Source of the DNA: Candidatus Paceibacterota bacterium
GTDB taxonomy: Bacteria > Verrucomicrobiota > Verrucomicrobiia > Limisphaerales > UBA8199
DNA length: 64,000 nt
Reading direction: 5' to 3'
NCBI GenBank assembly: GCA_035452965.1
Contig: DAOTCE010000004.1
Location: 1-64,000, forward strand
Under the pieces are notes generated by a model that was given only the letters and a program-made list of their open reading frames with translations, was not told the DNA's origin and did not search any database. The position numbers were made by a program, and so were the translations under genes. This document shows, piece by piece, positions 49,826 through 59,058 of this stretch; position 1 is the stretch's first letter; each line of letters begins with the position of its first letter.

Positions 49826-52800
49826 TTACGGATTATACTTCAGCCGGTAGTATGCTTGGGACAGCGCCATCGACTCCTCAAAGGTGAACAAGCCATCCCC
49901 GCCCGGTCCGCTCGTGGGCAGGTTGGTTGTCATCAAATCGGTCCAATTCGCGGGGGCGGCGGGGGGGATTTCACTGGCCCGCTGAACCGTATACCTGAAG
50001 CCGGGAATACCCGCAAAATGCACCGTCGCTTTCCCGTTCACCAGAGCGATCGTTTGCGCCTGCCCCGTCGAAGGTGTCACGGTAACCTGGACCGTGGCCT
50101 GCTTCGTGCAGGAATAGGTGTTGGCCGCGGTGTAGCCGAAGCTGTCGGACCTCAGGTCGTTCGCGTCGTAAGGCAGGTAGAAGATGTAGCTGGTGGTCTT
50201 ACTGACCGTTCCGTACGCAGCGGTGCCCAGGCTCTGGATGCTATCCACGGTCAGGTCGGAAACCTTGATCTTGAGGCTCGCCCCCTGGCCGCGGGCACGA
50301 GAGATTGACTGCGCGGTGGGCAACGGGAGCAACGTCAAAGAGGCGCTGCTGGAGGCAGCGTTGCCCGCGGTGTTATACGCCAGGGCGTAATACTGATCGC
50401 CATCGCCGCCAGTCGTGGCTGCATAGCTGCTCCCGCTCTCCCCGCTGATCTGCTGGTCCCCTTTGTCCTGCCCGTTCCAATCCCCACTGTAGTTGTCCGC
50501 GTTATCACACGCCGTGCCTGCTATGATCGTGTTGAAGAAGATCTTATCTATATCCCCGCCGCTGGAGTTGTTGTTGTAGAACAGCACCTTGGCCGGATCG
50601 CCCGGGTTTGCGAAGGTGCCCATAAAGCCCGACGGGCTGCCGCCGCAAGGGGTGATGAACAGGGCAAACGTGCCCCCGCTCCCCACCAACACCTGCACCC
50701 GCAACCCATGTCGCGTAAAGCCGATTCCCGTGTCGTGGTCCGAGTTCAGATCGTAATACTTGTAGTTGGCCCCCCCACCCGTGAACTTCAATCCCAGCAG
50801 CGGCGCCCCGCTCGAGTTCTGCAGCGTGAATCCGACATCCCGACCGCTATCCACGTTCCCGTTATCCATGTCCAGGCGCAAAAGTTGTCCGCTGCTCAGC
50901 GCGCTGGGAAAACTGCGCGTCACCCCTTCCCCCGTGCCGCCCCCTACAATGCCCAGCGCACTCCCACCTGGCGTGTTGATGTCCCCGGAACTGCTGAATG
51001 CGTTGCAGTTGGCTTCGCCATTGTTATTGACCACCGAGCTGCCCACGAACGTCCCGCCCCCGCCCCCGGCACTCCAGGCGCTGCCCCAACCCGCGTTCGC
51101 GTGCTTATACCAGGCGTACGCCGGCGAGCTGCCCGACGCTCCCACGGTGAATGTGGCGGTTGAGCCCGCACACACGGTTTGTGGCTGCGGTTGCGCCGTG
51201 ATGACCGGCGCCGCTGGCGCGGTGACCGCGTAGTGATACTCGCCGTTGGGCACATTCGCGCCGTTGTAACCCTTCACGTGCAAATACCACGTGCCGCCGG
51301 CGGTCGGCAGCGTCGCCACCGTCCCGCCCGACCACTGCGGCTCGCTCCCCGTCCAGGTGTGCGTTGGCGACTGGTCGAAGGCGTAGCGATAATACTGCAC
51401 CTTGCCCGCCCCAAACCCGCCCACCGCCGTCCAGTTCACCCGCGCCGGATTGGATTGGTCCGCGGTCACACTCCCCGCCACCGGCGCAACCGACAAGGTC
51501 CAGGCAACCGTCGAACCCTGCTGGCCGGTGGTGTTCGCCCAATCCCCCCGGCTCTGGCTGGTGTTGTCCCGCGCCTCAATCGTGTAGGTGTATTGCGTGT
51601 TGGCCTCCAATCCCGTGTCGTTCGCCGAGGTCCCGGTGCCCCAATCGTAAACGGTCGTCGAGCCGCCCCGGTAAACCTTCACCCCGACGTCGCCGCGGCG
51701 GTAGTGATTATCGCCCCCCTCGGCGAGGTCCTCGGTGCTGCCGGCGGCAATGCCGACGCCCTGATCATTCGGGATGGCCCAGCCGAGGTTGATCTGGCTG
51801 GTGCTCGCAGCGGACACGCTCGAGAAGCTCGGGTACAACGGCGCCACATTGTCCACATACACATCAACGTAGTTCCCGGCCCCACCGTCGGCCCAGGTAT
51901 CTCCACCGCTGGCCCCGTTGGTTTGCCGCGAGGTCCGGCCTGATCGGCTGACCGAAAAGAAGTGGAACCGCCGATGGCCGGTCACCCCCGTCTGAGTGTG
52001 CGACCAACTGGTGGTACCGGACGAGACATCCGCGTAGTTGCCCTCGCTGATGTTGTAGCCCCATTCCCAGTGCATCACTTTCCATAGCGGCACCGGGCCG
52101 GTGACAGAGGCCGTTCCGCTGGCCGTTACCGTGGTGTTGTTGCCGTAGACGTTGTCATTGGGTTGCGGATTGCTCGCCCCGTAACAACTGGCCACGTCAA
52201 TGCGCGGATACCACGCATCCTGCTCATACCCCACGCTGTAGCCACCGTAGCGGTCACTCTGGAGACTGACACTGCCTTCCATCGCCCGAAAGTCATTGCC
52301 CGCGTGTAAACTGATCACTCCGGAAAAGCCTCCCCCGCCGTTGTGCACCTTGAACAGCACCCGGTTCCACCCCGCCGCCATCCCAGTCGGCAGGAAGCGG
52401 TCTTGATCCCACGTGGTGCCCCGAAAGGCGTTGTTGTCCAAAATCAAGGTCCCATTCTGCCAGATGCGGACACCGTCGTCCGAACCCACCCCCCACATAG
52501 GTCCTGCACCACCGGGAGTATACATCCAGGCAAATGCATACGCATTGCAGTAGTCGCAGTTGTTGTTTCCGTTCTGACCAGCGTTGCCCTTGAAGTTGAG
52601 GTAGTTCCCCAAACCCGCGTTGCCGCAATCGCCCGTCGTCACACGATACGGCGTCTTACCACCATAGAGGTTGTTGGCAAAGTAGTTGCCGTGCGACGTA
52701 TCAATCGCTCCGTACACATAGATGCCGGCTTCAGCGAACGGGAAGGAGCCGCTGCCTCCCAGCGTCCCCAAATCGCTGATAGCACCCGGATTGGCAGTTC

Positions 52801-53395
52801 CGTAACCGCCAAAGACAATCCAGTCGTTCAGATAGACCCACTTGTCCCCGTACATATGTATCTCGCGGGCAGTGGTGGTGCCATAGCCACACACATTCTC
52901 ACATCCAGTGGTCCAGGATTCGTTGCCGTTGAGATTTATGCCGTTCCAGTCATAGACGTTGCCCGTCTCCCCGTCCAAAACCGATATCCAGCTACAGGAG
53001 CTGCCGCACTCGTTGACCTCGCTGTATTGGCCGGTCAAGCCGCCGGCCTGATTGCGGTAGCGCAGGCGCACGCCGGCGTCCGAATACGAGCTGCCACACT
53101 GGACCCAGTCCATGTGAATCCAACCCCTTCCATTCCAGACGAAACCCGGGTTGAAATCTGCCGACTTGCCCAAACCGGAGCAGGAGGTGTTGTGAGTCCA
53201 CGCGTACCAAAATGTGCCGCAACTAGTGGCCGTCCCCCAACCCCCGCCAAGGCTCGGGGTCTTGTACGAATCCCCCCACCAGGCCCGCGCCTTGCCCGGC
53301 AAGAGCAGCAGGAGGCCAACTACGCAAGCCCATACCAGTCGTAATGGAAAGAGGCCAGACCCGCTGCTTGAGTTGCACGCACTGTTCATAGTCAT
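49826..53395 (-). CDS. Giant exported multi-domain protein (FN3/Ig-like, PA14-like segment)
   Basis: 1189 residues. The start at 53395 is set because AGGA lies 5 bases upstream, the upstream gene stops 1 bp before it, and a signal sequence follows (LVWACVVGLLLLLPGKARA); the open frame continues upstream inside the neighbour and is ignored. The N-terminal part is Cys/Trp/Gly-rich (about 40-200). A PA14-like piece (GSDDGVRIWQNGTLIL, NRVLFKVHNGGGGF) is near 330-400, FN3-type segments near 600-760, an Ig-like segment (APVITAQPQPQTVCAGS) near 800, and a C-terminal module (FAGIPGFRYTVQRASE...AYYRLKYNP) similar to that of the protein at 17389. It is probably surface-located; function unknown. Confidence 0.75.
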   Translation of the reverse strand: MTMNSACNSSSGSGLFPLRLVWACVVGLLLLLPGKARAWWGDSYKTPSLGGGWGTATSCGTFWYAWTHNTSCSGLGKSADFNPGFVWNGRGWIHMDWVQCGSSYSDAGVRLRYRNQAGGLTGQYSEVNECGSSCSWISVLDGETGNVYDWNGINLNGNESWTTGCENVCGYGTTTAREIHMYGDKWVYLNDWIVFGGYGTANPGAISDLGTLGGSGSFPFAEAGIYVYGAIDTSHGNYFANNLYGGKTPYRVTTGDCGNAGLGNYLNFKGNAGQNGNNNCDYCNAYAFAWMYTPGGAGPMWGVGSDDGVRIWQNGTLILDNNAFRGTTWDQDRFLPTGMAAGWNRVLFKVHNGGGGFSGVISLHAGNDFRAMEGSVSLQSDRYGGYSVGYEQDAWYPRIDVASCYGASNPQPNDNVYGNNTTVTASGTASVTGPVPLWKVMHWEWGYNISEGNYADVSSGTTSWSHTQTGVTGHRRFHFFSVSRSGRTSRQTNGASGGDTWADGGAGNYVDVYVDNVAPLYPSFSSVSAASTSQINLGWAIPNDQGVGIAAGSTEDLAEGGDNHYRRGDVGVKVYRGGSTTVYDWGTGTSANDTGLEANTQYTYTIEARDNTSQSRGDWANTTGQQGSTVAWTLSVAPVAGSVTADQSNPARVNWTAVGGFGAGKVQYYRYAFDQSPTHTWTGSEPQWSGGTVATLPTAGGTWYLHVKGYNGANVPNGEYHYAVTAPAAPVITAQPQPQTVCAGSTATFTVGASGSSPAYAWYKHANAGWGSAWSAGGGGGTFVGSSVVNNNGEANCNAFSSSGDINTPGGSALGIVGGGTGEGVTRSFPSALSSGQLLRLDMDNGNVDSGRDVGFTLQNSSGAPLLGLKFTGGGANYKYYDLNSDHDTGIGFTRHGLRVQVLVGSGGTFALFITPCGGSPSGFMGTFANPGDPAKVLFYNNNSSGGDIDKIFFNTIIAGTACDNADNYSGDWNGQDKGDQQISGESGSSYAATTGGDGDQYYALAYNTAGNAASSSASLTLLPLPTAQSISRARGQGASLKIKVSDLTVDSIQSLGTAAYGTVSKTTSYIFYLPYDANDLRSDSFGYTAANTYSCTKQATVQVTVTPSTGQAQTIALVNGKATVHFAGIPGFRYTVQRASEIPPAAPANWTDLMTTNLPTSGPGGDGLFTFEESMALSQAYYRLKYNP

Positions 53396-53396
53396 C

Positions 53397-55292
53397 CTAT
53401 TGTTGGCTATTGGTCTTAGTCTTGGCCGGCGTGGCTGCCGCTCCGTCACGCGTCTGCCGAGCCGCCGCAGCACCGAAGGTAAAGCGATACTTGTTGAGTA
53501 GAAATGTCTCGAAATACCGATGAAAATCGCGCATCGCCTCGTGGCGGAAGTCGTTAATGATGTAGTTCTTGGCGATCTCATAAGGCATCTTGCGCCGCGC
53601 CTCGGACTTGCCGACGCGGATGACGCAGTAGCCGCCGAAATCCTCGTAAGGCAGGGCCGCAACCTGGTCCGCCTGAAGGCCCGCCACCAACGGTGCCAGC
53701 GCCGAGTTCTCGTTGACCACCCGGCTCTGGCCTGGCATCCATTGCAGGGTCGAATCGCCGCTCGCAACTTCCTCCAGCTTGGCGCCGTCCTGTGCCCGCC
53801 GAATGATCTCCTCGGCCCGGCCAAAGACATTGGTCCTAATCGCTTCGCGTTCCTCGTCTGTAGCGCCGGCCGGAACCCGTAGGGGTACCACCAAGGCGTC
53901 ATACTGGATTTGCGGGGGGAAGGTCGCCGTGAACTTGGTGTCGTAGGCCTCGCGAACCTGCTCCTCTGGAAAGGTCATCTCCGCCGCCAATTCCGGCAGC
54001 AGGACCCGCTTTGCCTTCTCGGCCAGTTGCTTGTCCAGCTCGTAACGCAACGCCCGCTGCACATCGGGCCGCTTATCGTAGCCCAGGCTCCGCGCCATTT
54101 CCCCCATCTGGATATGGTAGCCGCCCTCCTGTTTAAGCGTCTCGACCATCTGCTGGTCGCCCATCCCCTGGGCGCCGCGCTCCGCCGCCAAGCCCCGAAC
54201 CTCCGCCCGCGTCAGCACGAACTGCCCGCAACGCAACAGCGCGAGGTTGGTTGAGGGTTGAGGGTTGAGGGTTGAGGGCGACGAGTTGGTGGAGGGGATA
54301 ACGAAGGGGAACGCGGCTTCCGCCGCCTTGGCCATTTCCTGAACGCGGTCCTGCACCCCCATTCCGTTCAACATAAACCGCAGCTTCGCCTTGGCTTCCT
54401 CCGGGCTGGGAGTGCCAGTGAGGTGAATGCGCACGACCTTGACCAATTCGTAGCCGTCGGCCACCGACAGCGGCTCGCTCACCCTGCCCTCGCCCAGCCC
54501 CCCCAAGGTGAAGCCGATATCTTTGCCCCAGAACGTCGCCACGTAAGGCGCCGTCTGCGCGAGCTTGGGATCGAGGTCGGAATATTGCCCGGCCACCGCA
54601 GCGAAGTCGTGTCCTTTGCGAATCAGCCCCAGCGCCTCCTTGGCCCGCTCCAGCGCCTTGTCCCCGTGCTTTCGGGCGCTGATGCCAATCCGTCCGGCCT
54701 CGACCGTCTCGAAACCCAGCAGGATGAAGCGGTTGGTGCGGTATTGGTCATTGATTTGCTGATCAGTGATCATCACGCTGCGGCTCATCTCGTCGGTGAG
54801 GGCCTGCGCCAGGACGCGCTGCTCGATCAGCTTCTTCTCCAATAGCCAGCCCGGCCCGCTCTGGCTATAGGGCTGGTGCTGCGGCAGCACGCCCGCCTTG
54901 GCCGCCTCCGGATCAACCGGCCGATCGAGACCCCGCTTGCGGGCCTCGCTCACCAGGATGCGCAGGGCAGCCAGGTGTCGAGCAATCTTCTCGTCCAGGC
55001 TGACCGCGTTGGTGGGCGCGTTCTGGTCCGCGTCGGCCAGGAAGTGCGGTTCATCTCTCACCTCGGCCACATCAGCGGCGCTGATGCCTCCGCCGTCGTA
55101 AGTGGCGACGATGTCAGTGGCTCCCGCTGGGCGGGACTCGGCAGGGAGAGACTGGTTGGTGGAAGATTGCGCAGTTGCGGCCCAGCTAAGCGCCAGGATA
55201 CAGCATGTCCCGGCGACGGCCAGAACCTCATACGGGAACGCAAACGCTCCCTGACTGTTCCTGGCCCAATTCGATTCGACGTCCTTTCTCAT
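53397..55292 (-). CDS. Exported peptidyl-prolyl isomerase/chaperone (SurA/PrsA-like)
   Basis: 631 residues, signal-like N-terminus (YEVLAVAGTCCILALSWAATA). The SurA-N-type helical region (about 70-200) is followed by a parvulin-type domain (about 180-300; ARKHGDKALERAKEALGLIRKGHDF is its core start, YSDLDPKLAQTAPYV next). A second helical/parvulin-like part (about 370-590) has QIQYDALVVPLRVPAG and YCVIRVGKSEARRKMPYE. A good AGGTGG lies 3 bp before the start. It ends 1 bp before the giant exoprotein gene, so it may serve that protein during export. A (TTGAGGG)4 tract lies in its coding sequence. Confidence 0.82.
   Translation of the reverse strand: MRKDVESNWARNSQGAFAFPYEVLAVAGTCCILALSWAATAQSSTNQSLPAESRPAGATDIVATYDGGGISAADVAEVRDEPHFLADADQNAPTNAVSLDEKIARHLAALRILVSEARKRGLDRPVDPEAAKAGVLPQHQPYSQSGPGWLLEKKLIEQRVLAQALTDEMSRSVMITDQQINDQYRTNRFILLGFETVEAGRIGISARKHGDKALERAKEALGLIRKGHDFAAVAGQYSDLDPKLAQTAPYVATFWGKDIGFTLGGLGEGRVSEPLSVADGYELVKVVRIHLTGTPSPEEAKAKLRFMLNGMGVQDRVQEMAKAAEAAFPFVIPSTNSSPSTLNPQPSTNLALLRCGQFVLTRAEVRGLAAERGAQGMGDQQMVETLKQEGGYHIQMGEMARSLGYDKRPDVQRALRYELDKQLAEKAKRVLLPELAAEMTFPEEQVREAYDTKFTATFPPQIQYDALVVPLRVPAGATDEEREAIRTNVFGRAEEIIRRAQDGAKLEEVASGDSTLQWMPGQSRVVNENSALAPLVAGLQADQVAALPYEDFGGYCVIRVGKSEARRKMPYEIAKNYIINDFRHEAMRDFHRYFETFLLNKYRFTFGAAAARQTRDGAAATPAKTKTNSQQ
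54251..54278 (+). repeat. Heptamer tandem repeat (TTGAGGG)4 inside the isomerase gene
   Basis: Four perfect copies of TTGAGGG at 54251, 54258, 54265 and 54272, preceded by the partial unit GGTTGG. On the coding (minus) strand this gives CCCTCAA repeats, translated as SSPSTLNPQPSTNLA. The unit is 7 bases, so loss or gain of one copy would shift the frame. Confidence 0.85.
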
Positions 55293-56225
55293 TGGCCACC
55301 TAAAGTCAAATCGCCCACACGTTGTTTGATATGGATTTTCTTAGACTAGAGAAGACCAGAAGGCAAAGAATCTGTCAATGACCATCTGCGGGGAAATGCC
55401 ATGTGCCGCCCCAGATTCAAGTCAAAAACGGAGTGGTGGAGTGTTGGATCTGCCAGCAGTCCGCCTCTCCAACGTCTCATTGCTCTCATTGCCACAACTT
55501 CCCCGATCACGGGCAAGCCACGACCGCCGTCGAACGGTAGTATTGCCGTGGCGCGTCCTCGAACGCTCACCAATCCGAGATTCCTGCCTGTGATTGTGGC
55601 TGCGTCAACCGTCACGGACAGGGAACCACCGCGCGTAGCCGCTGCTCCACCACTTGGAGCAGCCGGTGATCATCCGATCCACCGCCGGGCCATAATCCGG
55701 GCTGGCCAAGGCAGCCGAAGCGCCGACGATGGAAACGAAGCCATGGGCAAGCTACGTTTTTGTTCTCATAGTACTTACAACCTCAAGCTACTGTCTTGTG
55801 CGCACTACATTGTGATGTTGGGGGTGAGTTTCCGGTTTGGCAAGGAACTGGGCACTGATTCCGTCCGCGCATGCGAACGGTTCACCGTGGCGTTTTTCAG
55901 AACGCAACACACCACATTTATTCTGAGGCAGTAATATCACATGAACGCGTTGGGCCGCAATGACCAGCTCTGGTCATGCCGCATGGCTGCCTAATGGGCC
56001 CCCCCTCCCTGGGCTTAGGGCTGCTGACAAGGCGCGGATAAGAAAGTGGCGCAACCTTGCATTTTGGTGCGTAAGGGCAGATTGGGCGACATGCAAATTC
56101 GCCTTTGTTTACAGGGGTGGAATGCATGTGAGCGAAAATCGCGTTCAAGTTCGACCCCTGTCGCGCCCACCAACCTTGCATCTCCGCTCGACAATCCTAA
56201 CCAACCTCGCCAGACTGCCTAGCCA
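55293..56225. other. 933-bp intergenic region with tRNA-3'-end-like sequence
   Basis: Upstream of the isomerase gene and of the hypothetical gene at 56226. Open frames on both strands (for example 55401-55934 plus) show no family resemblance. Visible features are a GTGGTGGAGTGTTGG simple repeat near 55433, a tRNA-3'-like stretch at 56150-56172, and an 11-bp direct repeat CAACCTTGCAT at 56052-56062 and 56171-56181 around it. It looks like a scar of past recombination. Confidence 0.5.
56150..56172 (+). other. tRNA 3'-end-like fragment (possible att remnant)
   Basis: TTCGACC-CCTGT-CGCGCCC-ACCA has the layout of a tRNA T-loop, 3' T-stem, 3' acceptor strand, discriminator and CCA. The 5' T-stem half is degenerate (only 3 of 5 pairs possible). 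No matching D-arm, anticodon arm or 5' acceptor strand lies upstream at either normal or long-variable-loop spacing. It is not a functional tRNA. Such 3'-end fragments are typical left or right ends of integrated elements. Confidence 0.45.
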
Positions 56226-56834
56226 ATGGCCGCTAACGCCAATACCCCGTTGGACCTGCTTTGGAAAGAGTACGGCCAGGGTTTCCGCGACTTCGACGAC
56301 CTGACCCTGGCGCGCTGGCTGGCGCAAACCCTCGGCCAGCTTGCCGGCAAGGCCTGGCGGTATTCCCATCCGCTGCTGGGCGCCTACCGCCTGGCGGCGC
56401 AGTTGGCTCACGAGCGCCAAACCTGGCTCAAGCGCCTCGTCGCGACACCGCCCGCCTACTCCGAATCTCCTTGCTGCCGCGCGCCGATGCTGCCCTTGCT
56501 CACGCGCGATGTGCGCGATACGGGCCTAATCTGCCAGCACTGCAACGAAACGCTGGTTCCTTTCGAGGACCTGCCCGCCTCGCTGCGAGGCGAACTGGAT
56601 GATTGGGGTACCCAGTACTCTCCCGTTCACGCTGTCGCCCATTGGGACGACCGCCAGCGCAAGACTGCCGGGGATTACGACCACGCTTACGAAGGGGCCG
56701 CCGACGAAGCTGAACGCCTGCTCGTGCATGCCGGTCGGCAACTGGCGCCCCGCCTGCTCGACTTCTACGCGGCGGTTGTCTGGGAAGATCAGGACGAATG
56801 CCTGGAAGTCAGGCCGGAGGATGTTCAATTCTAG
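56226..56834 (+). CDS. Hypothetical protein with zinc-ribbon-like cysteines
   Basis: 202 residues, cytoplasmic by composition. The middle has SPCCRAPMLPLL and, 25 residues later, TGLICQHCNETLVPF, which together make a CC...CxxC zinc-ribbon-like set. The C-terminal part, HAVAHWDDRQRKTAGDYDHAYEGAAD (core only), is acidic and helical. I do not recognise the family. It is next to dacB, convergent, and 122 bp away. Confidence 0.65.
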   Translation: MAANANTPLDLLWKEYGQGFRDFDDLTLARWLAQTLGQLAGKAWRYSHPLLGAYRLAAQLAHERQTWLKRLVATPPAYSESPCCRAPMLPLLTRDVRDTGLICQHCNETLVPFEDLPASLRGELDDWGTQYSPVHAVAHWDDRQRKTAGDYDHAYEGAADEAERLLVHAGRQLAPRLLDFYAAVVWEDQDECLEVRPEDVQF

Positions 56835-56956
56835 CCAACCCCGGGCGGTTGGTGGGCTTGACTTTGAGATGGTTTCCGCCGGGGCGGTAGATCAGTTGAT
56901 TACCTTGCGCCCCAACGCGCCGTACCTTCTCGCGGCAGCAGAGTGGCGAGTTCCGC

Positions 56957-58531
56957 CTATTCGTCGGTCCGCCCTGTAAAGCCCGCGAGCAGGACAGCGA
57001 CGGTGTCCAGGTCTCCGCGCGCGGGGCGGGCTTCGTGGAGCCGGTTGATCATCAGGGAAAAGACCAAACGCTCGCCCGCAGCCGTGGTGACATGCCCCGC
57101 GAGGGAATTGGCCCAGCGCAGGGTGCCGGTCTTCGCGCGAACGTTGCCGGCGGCTGGCGTGCTTTTCATCCGGTTCCGCAACGTGCCATCAACCCCTGCG
57201 ATCGGCAGCGCGTCCAGATACACCTGGGCCCACTTGTGCCGGTTCATGAACTGAAGCAGGGACACGGTCGCGTTGGGCGTCGTCAGGTTGTTGCGCGACA
57301 GGCCGGAGCCTTCCTCAAAGAGGGTCTCGCCGCGCTGGACGCCGACCTCCGCCAGAAACCGGTTTAACGATCGCACCCCAAGTTCTTCCGAGGTCGTCCA
57401 CGCCGACGTGTCGGCCCGCCGAGTCGTCTCGCCGACGTGTGCCAGCAGCAGGTCCGTGTAGAGGTTCTGCGACGGCTTCTGCACTTCGCGGGCGATGTCG
57501 CGCAGCGGCAGCGAGGCCACCGAGGCCAGTTCCACCAGCTTCCCGTAGTCCACGGGCTGGGCTTCCCGGTCCAGCCAGTTCACGCTCCGCGCTTTGCCGG
57601 CGACCTTGATGCCGCGCCGGGCCAGCGCCTCTTTGAAGAACGACGCAAACAGCCCCGCGGGATTGTGCACCGTGACTTCCTCGGTGTAGCCCGCGTCGCC
57701 GACCGGCATTTGGCCGGAGACGTAAATCACGTTCTGAGAAAGCGGATGGTAGAAACGAATTCTGCGCGCCCGATCCTTCTCAACGGTCTCCGTTCGGTTG
57801 TTGAAGGTAATCCACGCGGTGGCAGGCAGCAGCGACAGTTGGCACGGCGCGCCAGCGCGCGGTCCGGGTTTGACGACGGCTTGCAGCGTGTTGTCATTGA
57901 TGGTCAGCGCCGAAATCTCCGCACCGTAGTAATACTCCATGTCGTCCCACACCCAGCCTGAGCCGAAGGGAGGGCCGCGGAAGAAGCTCTCATCACCCAC
58001 CACGTCACCGGTGACTCGCTTCACGCCCGCATTGGACAGCTCGCGAACCAGCGGTTCCAATGCCTGGTAGATATCACCGCCGCACAGTCGCGTGTTGATG
58101 GTTGGATTGCCGCGTCCATAGACTATCAAGTCGCCCTTGATCGTGCCCGACCGGTCGGGTTTCTCCCGCGCATACAGAGAAGTCTTGATCCGGTAATCCG
58201 CCCCAAGCCGGTCCAGCGCCAGAGCCACAGTATAGAGCTTCGAGTTCGAGGCAGGGCTGAAGAGCTTCCCCGGGTTGTGTTCGAAAACGGTTTTACCACT
58301 GTCCAGCGAGACAATCTTCACGCCCCATAGCGCGGCGGCAAACTTCGGCTGGCCGATGTGCTCGGTCAACCGCTGTTGCAACTCGGTCAGCGTGACGGGA
58401 GGTGGCCGCTCGGGAGCCTTCTGCTCCTGGGCCGGCGCGCTGAGGGTGAGCACAATAGCGCAATACGCGCTCAGAAGACCGACGGCAGAACTCGTCATCC
58501 GAACAGGCAATCCGCGTTCGCGAAGATTCAT
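56957..58531 (-). CDS. dacB: D-alanyl-D-alanine carboxypeptidase/endopeptidase (PBP4, peptidase S13)
   Basis: 524 residues. A periplasmic serine hydrolase that trims or cleaves peptidoglycan cross-links. Active-site motifs: SxxK as Ser95-Asn-Ser-Lys98 in FSPASNSKLYTVAL, SxN in KPSQNLYTDLLL, and KTG in RAKTGTLRWANSL. A signal sequence follows the start (RMTSSAVGLLSAYCAIVLTL). The start at 58531 is preferred over the open frame to 58642, which reads through sequence next to the rplU promoter; 58498 is an alternative. Length and motif order fit the S13 family. Confidence 0.9.
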   Translation of the reverse strand: MNLRERGLPVRMTSSAVGLLSAYCAIVLTLSAPAQEQKAPERPPPVTLTELQQRLTEHIGQPKFAAALWGVKIVSLDSGKTVFEHNPGKLFSPASNSKLYTVALALDRLGADYRIKTSLYAREKPDRSGTIKGDLIVYGRGNPTINTRLCGGDIYQALEPLVRELSNAGVKRVTGDVVGDESFFRGPPFGSGWVWDDMEYYYGAEISALTINDNTLQAVVKPGPRAGAPCQLSLLPATAWITFNNRTETVEKDRARRIRFYHPLSQNVIYVSGQMPVGDAGYTEEVTVHNPAGLFASFFKEALARRGIKVAGKARSVNWLDREAQPVDYGKLVELASVASLPLRDIAREVQKPSQNLYTDLLLAHVGETTRRADTSAWTTSEELGVRSLNRFLAEVGVQRGETLFEEGSGLSRNNLTTPNATVSLLQFMNRHKWAQVYLDALPIAGVDGTLRNRMKSTPAAGNVRAKTGTLRWANSLAGHVTTAAGERLVFSLMINRLHEARPARGDLDTVAVLLAGFTGRTDE

Positions 58532-58632
58532 GGCGCAATAGTGTTGGCTGCGCGTCTCGGGGCAAGCCCAATCGCCATTCGAGGGCTTGCTATTGGGGCG
58601 GAAGTGCCCTAGCTTGGGCTCAAATTGACGGG

Positions 58633-58661
58633 TTGACACCACCGTTGCATTCTGGTTGTAT
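58633..58661 (+). promoter_or_regulatory. Candidate sigma-70 promoter of rplU-rpmA
   Basis: -35 TTGACA at 58633-58638, 17-bp spacer, -10-like TTGTAT at 58656-58661, followed about 27 bp later by the rplU ATG (58688). The spacing is ideal and the -35 perfect; the -10 matches only partly (first T and final AT). Confidence 0.5.
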
Positions 58662-58687
58662 TACCGTCCCTTTGGTTAAGACAATTT

Positions 58688-58999
58688 ATGTACGCTGTAT
58701 TTGAAACGGGCAGTAAGCAGTATCGCGTTAGCGCGGGCGATACGCTCCAAGTCGAGCGCCTGGCGGTCGAAGCCGGGCAAGCGGTGAATTTTGACCGTGT
58801 GCTCCTGGTCAACAACGACGGCAAGCTCATGGTGGGTTCTCCGACCGTGGGGAGCGCTTCCATCGTGGCTGACGTGGTCGAGCACACTCGCGGCGAGAAG
58901 AAGATCGCCTACAAGATGAAACGCCGCAAAGGCTTCCGCAAGACCATCGGGCACCGCCAGGAACTCACTGTCGTCAAGATCAAGGAAATCAAAGCTTGA
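58688..58999 (+). CDS. rplU: 50S ribosomal protein L21
   Basis: 103 residues, the normal size. It begins MYAVFETGSKQYRVSAGDTL and has the conserved late motifs KIAYKMKRRKGFRKTIGHRQ. It binds 23S rRNA in the large subunit. It is first in the series rplU-rpmA-obg, with rpmA starting 59 bp later. The -35/-10 pair at 58633-58661 is the likely promoter. No deviation from the family was seen. Confidence 0.98.
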   Translation: MYAVFETGSKQYRVSAGDTLQVERLAVEAGQAVNFDRVLLVNNDGKLMVGSPTVGSASIVADVVEHTRGEKKIAYKMKRRKGFRKTIGHRQELTVVKIKEIKA

Positions 59000-59058
59000 G
59001 CGGGCTTGGGCCCTTGCCACACACCCATCACTTAGCACTTAACAGAGATCTCTACTTT

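Noticed and set aside
49741..49887. Plus-strand GTG frame giving a hydrophobic 22-residue stretch and a basic tail, like a small membrane protein
   Set aside because: The hydrophobicity comes from imperfect GATCGT/GATGGT repeats. There is no ribosome-binding site and no ATG, and the 3' half lies antisense to the giant exoprotein gene.
55401..55934. Open frame of 177 codons on the plus strand in the large gap
   Set aside because: No family resemblance, atypical composition after the first third, and a simple repeat (GTGGTGGAGTGTTGG) at its start. It is more likely a chance frame in scar-like DNA.
56084..56172. Complete long-variable-arm tRNA or tmRNA end
   Set aside because: 5' acceptor pairing is only partial (GGGCGAC against CGCGCCC), there is no D-arm and the T-stem has mismatches; only the 3' end is tRNA-like.
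55918..56181. Minus-strand frame starting MQGWWARQGSNL
   Set aside because: This peptide is what results from reading a tRNA 3' end backwards; the signal is the tRNA-like fragment, not a protein.
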